Source: Bacteroidia bacterium (GTDB lineage Bacteria > Bacteroidota > Bacteroidia > AKYH767-A > OLB10). From it: a stretch of 64,000 bases of DNA. The notes beneath the pieces are model-generated. The model was not told the DNA's origin. It worked only from the letters and a program-made list of their open reading frames with translations, and searched no databases. This document shows, piece after piece, positions 38,901 through 47,346 of the stretch. Numbering within the stretch: position 1 is the first letter of the stretch; every line of letters starts with the position of its first letter. The stretch is from positions 124,001 to 188,000 of the forward strand of contig JBAOIA010000012.1 of assembly GCA_037045145.1 (NCBI GenBank). Reading direction: 5' to 3'. The translations under genes were made by a program, and so were the position numbers.

Positions 38901-41900
38901 TATTGATTTTGTGGTTGCACCTGTTGACCATAAGTATGAAGAACCTGTGTTGGCAGTTAATGTTACACTACCACCAGGACAGAAAGTTGTTGGCCCACCG
39001 GCTGTAATAGTTGCTGTTCCACCTGCAGTCATAGTTACACTTGTTGCTGCTGATGTTGATGAACAACCCTGCGCATTACTTACTGTTACTACGTAATTGC
39101 CGGCTGTGTTTACTGTTACTGATTGTGATGTTGATCCATTTGACCATAGGTATGATGCACCAGCACTAGCCGTTAATGTAACAGAAGCACCCTGACATAA
39201 TGCTGTTGATCCACTTGCAGAAATTGTAGCTGCAGGAGCAGAACTTACTGTAACTGTTACCGGATTACTGATAGCAGCACAACCACTACCCTGTGAAACA
39301 GTAACTACATAATTTCCTGCTTGTGAAACAGTGATTGATTGTGTAGTTGCACCATTTGACCATAAGTATGAATTGCCTGCTCCGGCAGTTAATGTTACAT
39401 TTCCACCCTGACAGAATGTTGTTGGTCCACCGGCATTGATAGTAGCTGTTCCACCGGAATTGCAAGCCACCATTGAATAGTTTGTGATGACATTATTATT
39501 TGCCGATAAAATGAATTTATCAATCATTAACTTATTGTTTGTTGGAGTAAAACGAATTGTATGACTTCCAACACTAAGACCGCTAAACTGAATAGCCTGC
39601 TGTGAACATGCATCTAAACGATACCATGTCCAGTTTGTATCAGTTACACAACCGATAGATTTTGATGCACCATTGTCAACAGCAACACCAAAACCTGTTG
39701 AAGTCCCATCTGTACTTCTTGCTCGAACAAACAAATATAAGTTTGCTTGCGCTGCGCTTCTTGGTTGAAACACATATTCTAATGGCGTAAATGTAGATTG
39801 TGTTGAAGGAAACACAACTGCAGTAGTAAAGTTAGTATAATCGCCTGCGGCTGCACCTTGAGGCTGAATGGTCTTCAAGCTATATGTTGCGTTGGTATTA
39901 TCATACAATTCTGATTCAATTGTAAAATCTTTTGACCAGAATGACGGATGAGACTTTTCATGCCATTCATCTAACTGATAAAATACAGGAGATGATGCAT
40001 TTGTTTTATCATAAATATAAGTGCTGCCTTGACGTCTTACTTTGAATTTTACCTGTTGACCATCTAGTGTAATTGTTGCTACACTTTCATTTTCTGCACC
40101 GCCAACCATACTTGTGTTTGGCTGAATGGTTCCGGTAATGGCAAATTTAGATTGTGTATTATGTTTTCTTACTACAACTAATTTACGTAAGTCACCAGCC
40201 CAGAAAGTATAACCCGGTTTACCTGAAGGTGCGCTATAATATGCAGGTACATCGCCAGGCATTACACTACCATTGCGTAAGAATTCTTCATAGCGGCTAG
40301 CAACAGCTTGTGCATAACTGGGCATTGCTGTTTGCCATGCATAACCTGCAGGGTTTGCAGGTGGTGGATTTGGTGGGTTGTAATTTCCTGATTCGTTAAA
40401 ATAACCTGTATAGAAAAATTCAGCACCAATCATGTTCAGACATTTTAGCAATCCCATAAACTGTGCAGGACGCATATTGTTATCTTCATTAACATCCCAA
40501 CCTGCTGCAACAAATGGAGAGAATAAATTATCACCTGCTTGTAACTCATAATAACGGCTATCAACTATCCACTGCCAACCATGCCATGCAGTTATCCAAT
40601 TGCGCCAGTTGTATGGCCAACGTGGATAAAAATCAGGCGTACTGTAACGCTGACCATTTATTGCTGAATTCACCAAACGGGCTTCACTGTATTTTTGACG
40701 ATATTGAGGAAAGCCATCAATTCCATACTCAGTAAATTTTGTATTAGATAATGCCGGAATATCCATGATAACATCACGGTATGATTGTGTTTCGTTCTCT
40801 TTAAATTTTCTTGCTTGAAAAGTCTGGAAATCCAAACCCGAAGCATTCTTTGCAGCAACCACTGCAGGGTCAGCAGCTAATGCAGCATCTGTACTCCATG
40901 CAAACACTTCTCCATTCTCATTTATCATTGTTAATGGTCTTGTCAAAGCATTCAACACATCCTGAACGTTTGACTTCATTTGATTGCCATCACCGGAATA
41001 AGCACTTACAGGTGCTGTAGGTCTCCACCACTTAGTTGATGAGTTGTTTCCATTTGGATCAATAAAATTACCTGAAGAATTTTGAAGGTATTTATCAGCA
41101 GACAAATTCTGACTTCTGATTAATGAAGGATTCAACTGTGCACGAAGTGTAATTAAAGACGTTCCTAATTGTGGATTTTGATTAGCAAGATTTGCCCATG
41201 CATTTCCCCACTGATCCATGCTTAGACGAAGCTGAATCATGTAGTTCCAGTTTTTAGCAAGCTCTTCATTAATGGCAGTACTGTTTGTTGCTGACTGTGC
41301 ATCAGATACACCGCTTTGAAAACGGCCACCCATATACATTAAATCCACCCAATTGAAATTTTTCAATAATGTATTTCCTGCTTTATAACGAGCTACAGGA
41401 TAACTTCTCAATTGATCAATTGCAGATACATTTGGATTTGGATGCCCCGGAGCAAATTCTGTGTTATCCAAACCTGCCGTTACTGGTGATGCTGTTGGTA
41501 AATTACCATTGAAAGTAAGGTTAAAGCTATAAGCCTTGTTGGTTTGCACTGCATCTTTATAATGCTGATAAATTAACTTGGAAGGAACAGTTCTGTTGTA
41601 AATAGCAATCTCATCATATTCACCAAAGTATTTCATATAACTAACACCTTGATTCCAGAATAAACTTGTATTCGAGCCATTAACAATCTTTCCTGAAATA
41701 GTTTTTGAATATCCAGATGGACATTCTCCGTCAATATATATTTCTTTTTTTCCGGTAAGTGAACTGTATTGAAATACGATATGATGCCAGTTGCCATCAA
41801 CAAAATATCCATACGAGCGTTTACCAATTCCATCAAAGCTAACTTTCAACTCGTCTGAACCGCTACCTGAAGTATAGGTATAGAAATAAATTCCATCAAA

Positions 41901-42353
41901 ATTAAAATTAGCGGAAAATCCTCCATCCATTCTTCTGAATAGTAAAGTTTGGTTGAATTGATAGCCCGGCTTAAATAAAAACTCAATGGCAAATGATGTA
42001 TCTGGCACAAAATTACCAGTGTTAATATTATCACCATTGCTGCCTAAAATTAAACCTTTACCCACAGCACTGTTATTAGAAACTGTGTAACCACAACCAT
42101 AGGAAGTAAAATCCATATTGGTACGATTCATTGAGTCCTTATTAAAAGGACTGCTGTTAAAAGTCCAGTAGCTTACCGGTGCATAGGTTTGTGCATTTGC
42201 AACCTGAAGCAGTGATAATGCAGCAAAGATTACATGAAGTAATAATAATGACAAACTCAGGATCTTGAATTTCCTGAACTGTCGGTTAATTAAACTCCTG
42301 ATTTCTGTTGTCATTTCGTTGACAGCATTTGCGAAGTAGATTTTTTGTGCCAT
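35976..42353 (-). CDS. Very large T9SS surface protein: LamG, unknown large domain, ~10 Ig-like repeats, three Fn3 domains
   Basis: 2125 residues from the ATG at 42353; a second ATG at 42314 lies closer to the signal helix (ILSLSLLLLHVIFAALSLLQVANAQ). Domains in order: LamG/concanavalin-like lectin (about 60-250, SYWTFNSSPF...EYDEIAIYNR); a large region (about 280-780) rich in Trp and Tyr that resembles the barrel of a glycoside hydrolase but that I cannot assign; a carbohydrate-binding-like beta domain (about 800-960); about ten Ig-like repeats of ~70 residues; three Fn3-type domains with paired Cys; and a T9SS sorting domain (INAYPNPADDHITYAF). It is likely a polysaccharide-binding or -degrading cell-surface protein. 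It has its own terminator. Confidence 0.85.
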   Translation of the reverse strand: MAQKIYFANAVNEMTTEIRSLINRQFRKFKILSLSLLLLHVIFAALSLLQVANAQTYAPVSYWTFNSSPFNKDSMNRTNMDFTSYGCGYTVSNNSAVGKGLILGSNGDNINTGNFVPDTSFAIEFLFKPGYQFNQTLLFRRMDGGFSANFNFDGIYFYTYTSGSGSDELKVSFDGIGKRSYGYFVDGNWHHIVFQYSSLTGKKEIYIDGECPSGYSKTISGKIVNGSNTSLFWNQGVSYMKYFGEYDEIAIYNRTVPSKLIYQHYKDAVQTNKAYSFNLTFNGNLPTASPVTAGLDNTEFAPGHPNPNVSAIDQLRSYPVARYKAGNTLLKNFNWVDLMYMGGRFQSGVSDAQSATNSTAINEELAKNWNYMIQLRLSMDQWGNAWANLANQNPQLGTSLITLRAQLNPSLIRSQNLSADKYLQNSSGNFIDPNGNNSSTKWWRPTAPVSAYSGDGNQMKSNVQDVLNALTRPLTMINENGEVFAWSTDAALAADPAVVAAKNASGLDFQTFQARKFKENETQSYRDVIMDIPALSNTKFTEYGIDGFPQYRQKYSEARLVNSAINGQRYSTPDFYPRWPYNWRNWITAWHGWQWIVDSRYYELQAGDNLFSPFVAAGWDVNEDNNMRPAQFMGLLKCLNMIGAEFFYTGYFNESGNYNPPNPPPANPAGYAWQTAMPSYAQAVASRYEEFLRNGSVMPGDVPAYYSAPSGKPGYTFWAGDLRKLVVVRKHNTQSKFAITGTIQPNTSMVGGAENESVATITLDGQQVKFKVRRQGSTYIYDKTNASSPVFYQLDEWHEKSHPSFWSKDFTIESELYDNTNATYSLKTIQPQGAAAGDYTNFTTAVVFPSTQSTFTPLEYVFQPRSAAQANLYLFVRARSTDGTSTGFGVAVDNGASKSIGCVTDTNWTWYRLDACSQQAIQFSGLSVGSHTIRFTPTNNKLMIDKFILSANNNVITNYSMVACNSGGTATINAGGPTTFCQGGNVTLTAGAGNSYLWSNGATTQSITVSQAGNYVVTVSQGSGCAAISNPVTVTVSSAPAATISASGSTALCQGASVTLTASAGASYLWSNGSTSQSVTVNTAGNYVVTVSNAQGCSSTSAATSVTMTAGGTATITAGGPTTFCPGGSVTLTANTGSSYLWSTGATTKSITVNTAGSYSVTVNNGSCSATSAPTSVTVSNSATATITANGPTTFCPGSNVTLTANAGSSYQWSNGATTQSITVSAAGSYSVTVANGNCSATSAPTVVAVSNNATATITAGGPTSFCQGGSVTLTANTGTLYLWSNGATTKSITVNASGSYSVTVNSGSCSATSAPKVVTVSQIPTATITANGPTSFCQGGNVTLTANTSTSYLWSNGATTKSITVNAAGSYSVTVSNGNCSATSAPQTVTVASNPVATITPNGSTMLCSGASVVLKASSGSSYLWSTGATTQSITVSAAGSYTVKVYNVQGCVTTSAPLAVTTGGASATIIANGPTTFCQGGGVTLSAGAGTSYQWSNGATTQDINVSTSGSYVVTVSNGSCSATSAPLVVTVNPLPVATITASGSTTITQGQSVTLTASAGSSYLWSTGATTSSITVNTGGSYTVKVTNAQGCSATSSPMVITVVNNSQPASITTTAANNQICLGQSATLTSSPGMQYIWLPGLQATQSIVVTNPGTYTVNIRNSDGSTSTANITIAQAPTPNKPEVTYTYVTGTMYQLKAFEPSAASYQWNGGQTTPTISVNASGVYSVVAKNAYGCQSPAAKIQVNSLEPAPCAKPDMLSAFNIIDKKASLMWNPAVSADSFRVAYNVMGSSTVIVKYVRSRNNIDINELLPATTYQWRVTAICAGSAIVSATEVFTTLSGPTACGSTVVNTFTTNVTNSSAQLNWYGTRATNITIRYKKLGASSYTYKSLATNNTTAWGFNLTGLVSGTTYQWSVKTECGNVSSNYSSDNYFTTTSGCDVISGITISNVMSNRATVSWNPQPGVSYVVIKYAPLTSNSWKYAYVRASAGHTIIRNLSPGVLYNVQLKSMCTYSNNSAYSSMENFTTGNARLGEATSELMINAYPNPADDHITYAFDAKKEGYYFIRVSDIAGRVLLNDKKMASEGNNGGDIDLRMFTPGVYTLTITKGSEENHIRFEVNR
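37320..39470 (-). repeat. About ten tandem ~210-bp coding repeats (Ig-like domains)
   Basis: Each unit encodes the pattern 'ATIxAxGPTTFCQGGxVTLTA...SYLWSNGATTxSITV...GSYxVTVxNGxCSATSAP'. Nine units are close to each other and a tenth, towards the C-terminus, has diverged. Most units begin with a conserved Cys and carry a second Cys near the end. Confidence 0.88.
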
Positions 42354-42380
42354 TTGAATTTTTTTTGGTTCAACAAATTT

Positions 42381-42437
42381 TTGGCACGTTGTTTGAAAAG
42401 AAGCTTTTGATTGATTTGACTTTTTTTCTCGTGCCAA
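42381..42437. other. Inverted repeat upstream of the 2.1-kilo-residue surface protein gene
   Basis: TTGGCACG (42381-42388) is matched by CGTGCCAA (42430-42437), with 41 bp between. It lies in the leader just before the chosen start at 42353 and could fold in the mRNA or bind a regulator. The rest of the gene-free stretch 42438-42763 shows only AT-rich sequence and the terminator at 42709-42747; I see no small gene there. Confidence 0.4.
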
Positions 42438-42708
42438 CGCAGGCAATATAAACTGCAGTTATACCTAATAGCATTCGACTAGCCTTCATTATTGCATTTG
42501 CAAGAAAACGGTCTGTGTTGGCAATTATTTAGTTTTCTTTTTAATACTTTTCATTCTTAAAGTAAAACACATTTTATTTTAATTTAAGATTGACCTTGTG
42601 TAAGATTTATCCGTTTTATTATAAAAACGGAGACTATTGTAGTCATAACAAATTGTCTGCTGACAAAAAAACTTACATGAAGTATGAAATTTGTTAAAAC
42701 AGTTTAAT

Positions 42709-42747
42709 AAAAAAAGGACGGTATGCATTTGCACACCGTCCTTTTTT
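42709..42747. terminator. Two-way terminator after the M16 peptidase pair
   Basis: AAAAAA-GGACGGT pairs with ACCGTCC-TTTTTT around a 12-nt loop: strong GC stem with A and T runs on both sides. It lies 17 bp past the stop of the minus-strand M16 gene. Confidence 0.88.
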
Positions 42748-42763
42748 AACTAAAAACTAAATA

Positions 42764-44095
42764 TCAATATGGACTTTGCAACACTTTACCGTGTTTGGTC
42801 TGTTTAAAATCATCTTTAGAAATTGCATCTTTCTTTCCAAGATATGACCATTTTATAGCTGCTGTATATTCATTAAAAGTATTATTCAAATCTTTCAGCT
42901 TAACATTGTTAACCATATCAGAAAGTGTCTCATCCAACTTCCATGACCCTGTTGCTTCGCTACGTCCCAAGGCACCTGATTGTGCTTCTGATGTCTCCAA
43001 CTTCTGATAATAGTTAGTAAGATATCCCTGACGTAAATCTTTGAGCTCTTTTTCGGTAAATCCTGTTTTTTTAATAGAATCAATAATAGAAACCATTACA
43101 TCTATTGCTTTTTTAGGATCTGTGGTTGTAATATAGATAAAAGAATATGGGGATGAAACGGCATTGCGCATATATCCGGCAGCCGGTGCATAAGACAAGC
43201 TGCGTTTTGTTCTAAGCTCTACAAAAAACCTATCGTAAAGCATTTGCATTGCTAAATCCATCTGCACGCCCTTATCAATTGCCAATGATGGCGCACTCAT
43301 AATTCCCATCAGGTAATTTGTAGCAATATCGCGGTCAACAATAACTTCGCTACCTTTAGTAATAACCAATTTGGGTTCCACAACCGGTGCTGTTCCAACA
43401 GGCATTTTTCCTAATGTAGCTTTTATTTTACTCACTAAATCAGCTTCATTAACATCGCCCACAACAACTAAGTAGCAACGTTTTTTTCCTATAACATTTT
43501 TATAATGACTAATAATATCAGCTAATGTTAGTTTTTCAATGCTTGCAACAGAACCTTGTGGGTCTTTTGCATAGTTTCTGCCTTTGAATGTTTCTTCCAT
43601 TGCAATTGAACTCAATGAACCATCAGCATCGGATTCACGTTGCTTTGCACCTGACAAAGCCTTTTCCTTTTCCAAGTCAAACTCTTTTGAGTCAAAGGCC
43701 GGATTCATTACTGCATCAGCAAATAGATTCCACGACTCATTCCAATTGGGTTTAATACATGTCATACTCAGGTTTCCATAATCCAATCCCGAAGATGACT
43801 CGAATGATGTACCAATTTTTTCGGCAGCATCATTAAAAGCAACTTTATCCAATTTTTTTGTTCCACCATTCATAGCAATGGAAAATGCAAGGCTCTCTAC
43901 CCCCTCCTTCTCCTTTGTATAATTAGCAGTTCCTCCTTTTACATATAATCGTACACTGATTACTTCTTTTGGCGTATGGCGCAAAATTAATTTCAGGCCA
44001 TCAACATTAACTTCTTTTGTTGCTTGTGCAAGAGCAGCACCCTGTACTGATATCATAGCTGCACCTATTGCAAAATATTTATATAACTTATTCAT
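42764..44095 (-). CDS. M16 peptidase family protein lacking the zinc site (partner subunit)
   Basis: 443 residues with a signal peptide (MNKLYKYFAIGAAMISVQGAALAQ). It has the two-domain M16 fold (LRHTPKEVISVRLYVKGGT; GDVNEADLVSKIKATLG; RTKRSLSYAPAAGY, which corresponds to the R/Y substrate-binding motif). The HxxEH zinc motif is replaced by GVESLAFSIAMNGGT, so it should be inactive by itself. It starts 12 nt after the active M16 gene and probably forms a heterodimer with it, as in mitochondrial-processing-type and other bacterial M16 pairs. Probably periplasmic. Confidence 0.88.
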   Translation of the reverse strand: MNKLYKYFAIGAAMISVQGAALAQATKEVNVDGLKLILRHTPKEVISVRLYVKGGTANYTKEKEGVESLAFSIAMNGGTKKLDKVAFNDAAEKIGTSFESSSGLDYGNLSMTCIKPNWNESWNLFADAVMNPAFDSKEFDLEKEKALSGAKQRESDADGSLSSIAMEETFKGRNYAKDPQGSVASIEKLTLADIISHYKNVIGKKRCYLVVVGDVNEADLVSKIKATLGKMPVGTAPVVEPKLVITKGSEVIVDRDIATNYLMGIMSAPSLAIDKGVQMDLAMQMLYDRFFVELRTKRSLSYAPAAGYMRNAVSSPYSFIYITTTDPKKAIDVMVSIIDSIKKTGFTEKELKDLRQGYLTNYYQKLETSEAQSGALGRSEATGSWKLDETLSDMVNNVKLKDLNNTFNEYTAAIKWSYLGKKDAISKDDFKQTKHGKVLQSPY

Positions 44096-44107
44096 AGTTC
44101 GATTTTT

Positions 44108-45478
44108 TTATTTTAAAATTTCATCAGCAGAATTAATTCCAAGAGACTCTTTCATTTTAGGATTTAAGAGCAGACCTGTTACAGAAGGTTTTCCTTTGAT
44201 ATATTTATCTACATAATCAGCAATATCTTTTCTTGTAACTTTTTTAATCATGTCATTGTAGGTAGTATAATAGTCTATACTTGCAGATGCCCACCAAAAT
44301 GTAACAGTATGCACATATGCCGATGTTTTTTCTTTGTTATAAATATCATCCATGATGAGTTTATTCTTAGCCGTCTCTAGCTGTTCATCAGTAAAATAAT
44401 CAGGTGCATCAAAGCGATTTACCTGCTCCATGAGTTTACCATAAAAAGATTTTATCTTCATTGGATTAGGAACCATAAATAACTGAATGGGTCCGGTATA
44501 GCGACAAGTCTGATAACCTAAACCTGCCTGAAGTGCATAACCACCATCAACCAATGTTTTTTGAAACTCGGAAGATGTCAGTCCAAGAATAGTAGAAAAC
44601 ACATCTGCCGCATAGGTTGACTTCACATCATTTCTTGTATCAGGCCCATGAAAACCCATAAGCATGATAGGCATTTTTGCGTTCTTATCTACTGTAAGAA
44701 ATTTTGATTGTCCAACTAATGGTGTAAACTCAGGTATAGGCCATTTTTGAAATGGATCAAAATCGCAAGGTTTCCAGTCACCAAACATTTTATCTGCTTT
44801 CTCAAAAACAGCATTGTGTTCAACATCACCGGCAATAACTAAAATAGAGTTGTTTGGATAATAATATTTATCTTTTATTACATTCATTTTTTCCGGAGTG
44901 GCTGATAATATTACATCATGAATACCGATGGCATTTTTACGTACATAATTAGCACCCCACATTTGTTTGTTAAAATCCTGAAATAAGAAAAATGCAGGAT
45001 TCGATTCTGCACGTTGAAATTCACCATCAACAACAGGATTTTCGTTTTTCATTTCCTGCTCTAGAAATAGTGGATAACGTATGGCGTTATTCATAAACTC
45101 AAGACCTTCATTGATGAGTTTGTTACTTAATGTGAAAAAGTAGTTCACACGCTCATCAGATGTTGTTCCGTTAAAAGATATTCCCAACTCATTAACTCTT
45201 TCAAGAAATTTTTCTTGAGATGGAATTGCCTTGTTTGCCTTAAAGAACATGTGCTCATAAAGATGCGACAGTCCATTGTAGGCAGAATCTTCTGTAAAGG
45301 AACCGTTCTTTACACAAATTTCTATTGTAACTAATGGAACAGAGTTGTCTTCAATAACCAAGACCTCCAGGCCATTGGCCAACTTTTTCATATGAAAGTT
45401 GGAAGGCAGGTTTTTTTGTGCCATTGCTGTACTGCATACTATTAGTGCAATAGCAAAAGCTGTGATTTTTTTAAGCAT
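44108..45478 (-). CDS. M16 family zinc peptidase, catalytic subunit
   Basis: 456 residues with a signal peptide (MLKKITAFAIALIVCSTAMAQ). The inverted zinc motif HLYEH (with preceding GLS) and the downstream third-ligand Glu segment NPVVDGEFQRAE are both present, so it is likely active. The family degrades small peptides and misfolded fragments in a clam-shell chamber. It is paired with an inactive M16 homologue directly downstream, and the stop of the delta-60 gene lies 84 nt upstream. Confidence 0.9.
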   Translation of the reverse strand: MLKKITAFAIALIVCSTAMAQKNLPSNFHMKKLANGLEVLVIEDNSVPLVTIEICVKNGSFTEDSAYNGLSHLYEHMFFKANKAIPSQEKFLERVNELGISFNGTTSDERVNYFFTLSNKLINEGLEFMNNAIRYPLFLEQEMKNENPVVDGEFQRAESNPAFFLFQDFNKQMWGANYVRKNAIGIHDVILSATPEKMNVIKDKYYYPNNSILVIAGDVEHNAVFEKADKMFGDWKPCDFDPFQKWPIPEFTPLVGQSKFLTVDKNAKMPIMLMGFHGPDTRNDVKSTYAADVFSTILGLTSSEFQKTLVDGGYALQAGLGYQTCRYTGPIQLFMVPNPMKIKSFYGKLMEQVNRFDAPDYFTDEQLETAKNKLIMDDIYNKEKTSAYVHTVTFWWASASIDYYTTYNDMIKKVTRKDIADYVDKYIKGKPSVTGLLLNPKMKESLGINSADEILK

Positions 45479-45562
45479 AGTTATACATTTAATATTGGGC
45501 TAAGAACGCAATTTCTTTTGCCGGTGATGGTTAAATAAAAGTTATGTTATTATTTGAATTTA

Positions 45563-47119
45563 TTAATTTTTTGTATTCGCCACAATGAATTTCTGAACTT
45601 TAATGCCTGAATCAAAATAAACAGTTGCTGTATAAACACCTGACAAATAGTTTTCTACATCTAATGTATAACTTCGAATTAAACTTCCCGAAGTTATATC
45701 TTCAACTGTTTTTCCGGTCATATCTTTTATCACTATACGGCTGTATGGTCTTGAATATTCTATAGCTACAAAATCTGAAGAAGGGTTTGGCATCATCTGT
45801 AATTTAGCTTGTGAAGCATTTATCTCATTTAGTCCAACGAAAGTAAAATCACTGGTGTAGCGTGCCATTGCAAAATTATTGACAGTACCAACCATAGCTG
45901 ACCCAACAAGAATAATCTTTGAATCGGGTTGCTGTACTGCAACAGCATTAGCACCGGAAGAGTTGCCAAATGAAGTTATATTAAAACCAACCATATTGTT
46001 AAAAACATAATCGAAAGCGCCTATTGTATCAAAACGCAATGCTACAAAATCGCCAGCAGCACCTATATAACTTGAGCCTGCACCTACCAGATAATCACCT
46101 TGAGGAACAATAGAAAAAAGAATGTCTGTTCCTCCTAAATCAAAAAGCGATATTCCATTTGCACCGAAGGCATTATCAATCTGCCCGTTATTTAAAAACC
46201 GCATCAGCGCCATGTCTGTGTTTGAACCGGTTTGTGAAGTACCTCCGGCAACTATTTTTCCATCAGGATTAATATATATTGTATTGATGATTTCAGACAT
46301 TGAGCCTATGGTATAAATAGCTTTTCCATTTAAACCAAAATTTGGATCCAAGGTGCCGTTGGTATTATATTTAACTAAAGCATAGTTTGAAAGTGTTCTA
46401 CCGGCAAGAACAATCTTTTCTGTTCCAGGTTCTATGGCCAAAGCATTTGCCTGATCCCATTGTGTGCCTAATGGTGTTCTCACTTTTCCGCTATTTCCAA
46501 ATCCACCATCCAGGGTTCCATTTGTATTGTATCTTGCTACTGCAAACTCGCCATTTGCTAATGTATCAAATGAAACACCACCCAAAACAATTTTTCCTGA
46601 AGATGGAACTATTGCTACACCATAAGCAATATCAAATCCCAAATCTAATGCTGTCTGTACAATACCATTGGCACCAAATTGATTATCAAGTACACCGTTT
46701 GAGGTTAACCTTGCCATTGCAAAACGTGAATAGGTTTGATTTTCAAGATTACCGGCAACAATTATTTTACCGTCATTTTGTATTGCTATAGAACGCGCCA
46801 CACTATTACCTGTACCAATTGAAAAAACAACTTTCCCTCCTGTTCCAAACTGATTGTCAATTGTGCCATCAGAAAGATATCTGGCAATTGCAAAACGATT
46901 AAAAGTTCCGTTGTGACTTTCACCGGCAACAACAATTTTTCCATCTGATTGCACAGCTATGGCTCGCGCTACACAAGCAAAGCTATTAAACGATGAAGTT
47001 ACTTTACCATTTACCCCAAAGGTAGAATCAATAATGCCAGGATACTGAACCTGAGCCATTGATTGAAATGTAAAAAATGTAAGACCTGCTATCAGGTAAG
47101 TGTGTAGAAATTTTCTCAT
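45563..47119 (-). CDS. T9SS-secreted delta-60 repeat protein
   Basis: 518 residues: signal peptide (MRKFLHTYLIAGLTFFTFQSMAQ), then about seven delta-60/beta-propeller-like repeats with the pattern 'DGKIVVAG...FAIARY..DGTID..FG.NG', and a T9SS type A sorting domain (LQMMPNPSSDFVAIEYS). Secreted or surface-bound; the ligand is unknown. It is upstream of the M16 pair on the same strand. Confidence 0.88.
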   Translation of the reverse strand: MRKFLHTYLIAGLTFFTFQSMAQVQYPGIIDSTFGVNGKVTSSFNSFACVARAIAVQSDGKIVVAGESHNGTFNRFAIARYLSDGTIDNQFGTGGKVVFSIGTGNSVARSIAIQNDGKIIVAGNLENQTYSRFAMARLTSNGVLDNQFGANGIVQTALDLGFDIAYGVAIVPSSGKIVLGGVSFDTLANGEFAVARYNTNGTLDGGFGNSGKVRTPLGTQWDQANALAIEPGTEKIVLAGRTLSNYALVKYNTNGTLDPNFGLNGKAIYTIGSMSEIINTIYINPDGKIVAGGTSQTGSNTDMALMRFLNNGQIDNAFGANGISLFDLGGTDILFSIVPQGDYLVGAGSSYIGAAGDFVALRFDTIGAFDYVFNNMVGFNITSFGNSSGANAVAVQQPDSKIILVGSAMVGTVNNFAMARYTSDFTFVGLNEINASQAKLQMMPNPSSDFVAIEYSRPYSRIVIKDMTGKTVEDITSGSLIRSYTLDVENYLSGVYTATVYFDSGIKVQKFIVANTKN

Positions 47120-47310
47120 TTTAAAAGTTTTTTACCAATGATGCAAATATATGGTTTAGCCTGAATGACAACTGTCAACAGATTAATATTTCTTAAAGAT
47201 TAGTGGCTAGGCTAAATTATTTATCTGCTATCCTCCTATCCTAAGTTGTTTAAAGTAACGGCATGTCAATAAAATATAAAAAACTACCCTGACTAATTTA
47301 ATTAAAACTG

Positions 47311-47318
47311 TAACTTTG
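47311..47318 (+). promoter_or_regulatory. Bacteroidota -7 promoter box for the E2-to-holin gene group
   Basis: TAACTTTG, an exact TAnnTTTG match, 28 bp before the ATG at 47347. Six plus-strand genes with mostly short gaps follow. Confidence 0.5.
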
Positions 47319-47346
47319 AGCAATAAAATTTTGCACGTAAAATACT

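Noticed and set aside
38047..39096. Val-rich plus-strand open frames with repeated APVDHKYDEP-like segments
   Set aside because: Shadows of the Ig-like coding repeats of the large minus-strand gene.
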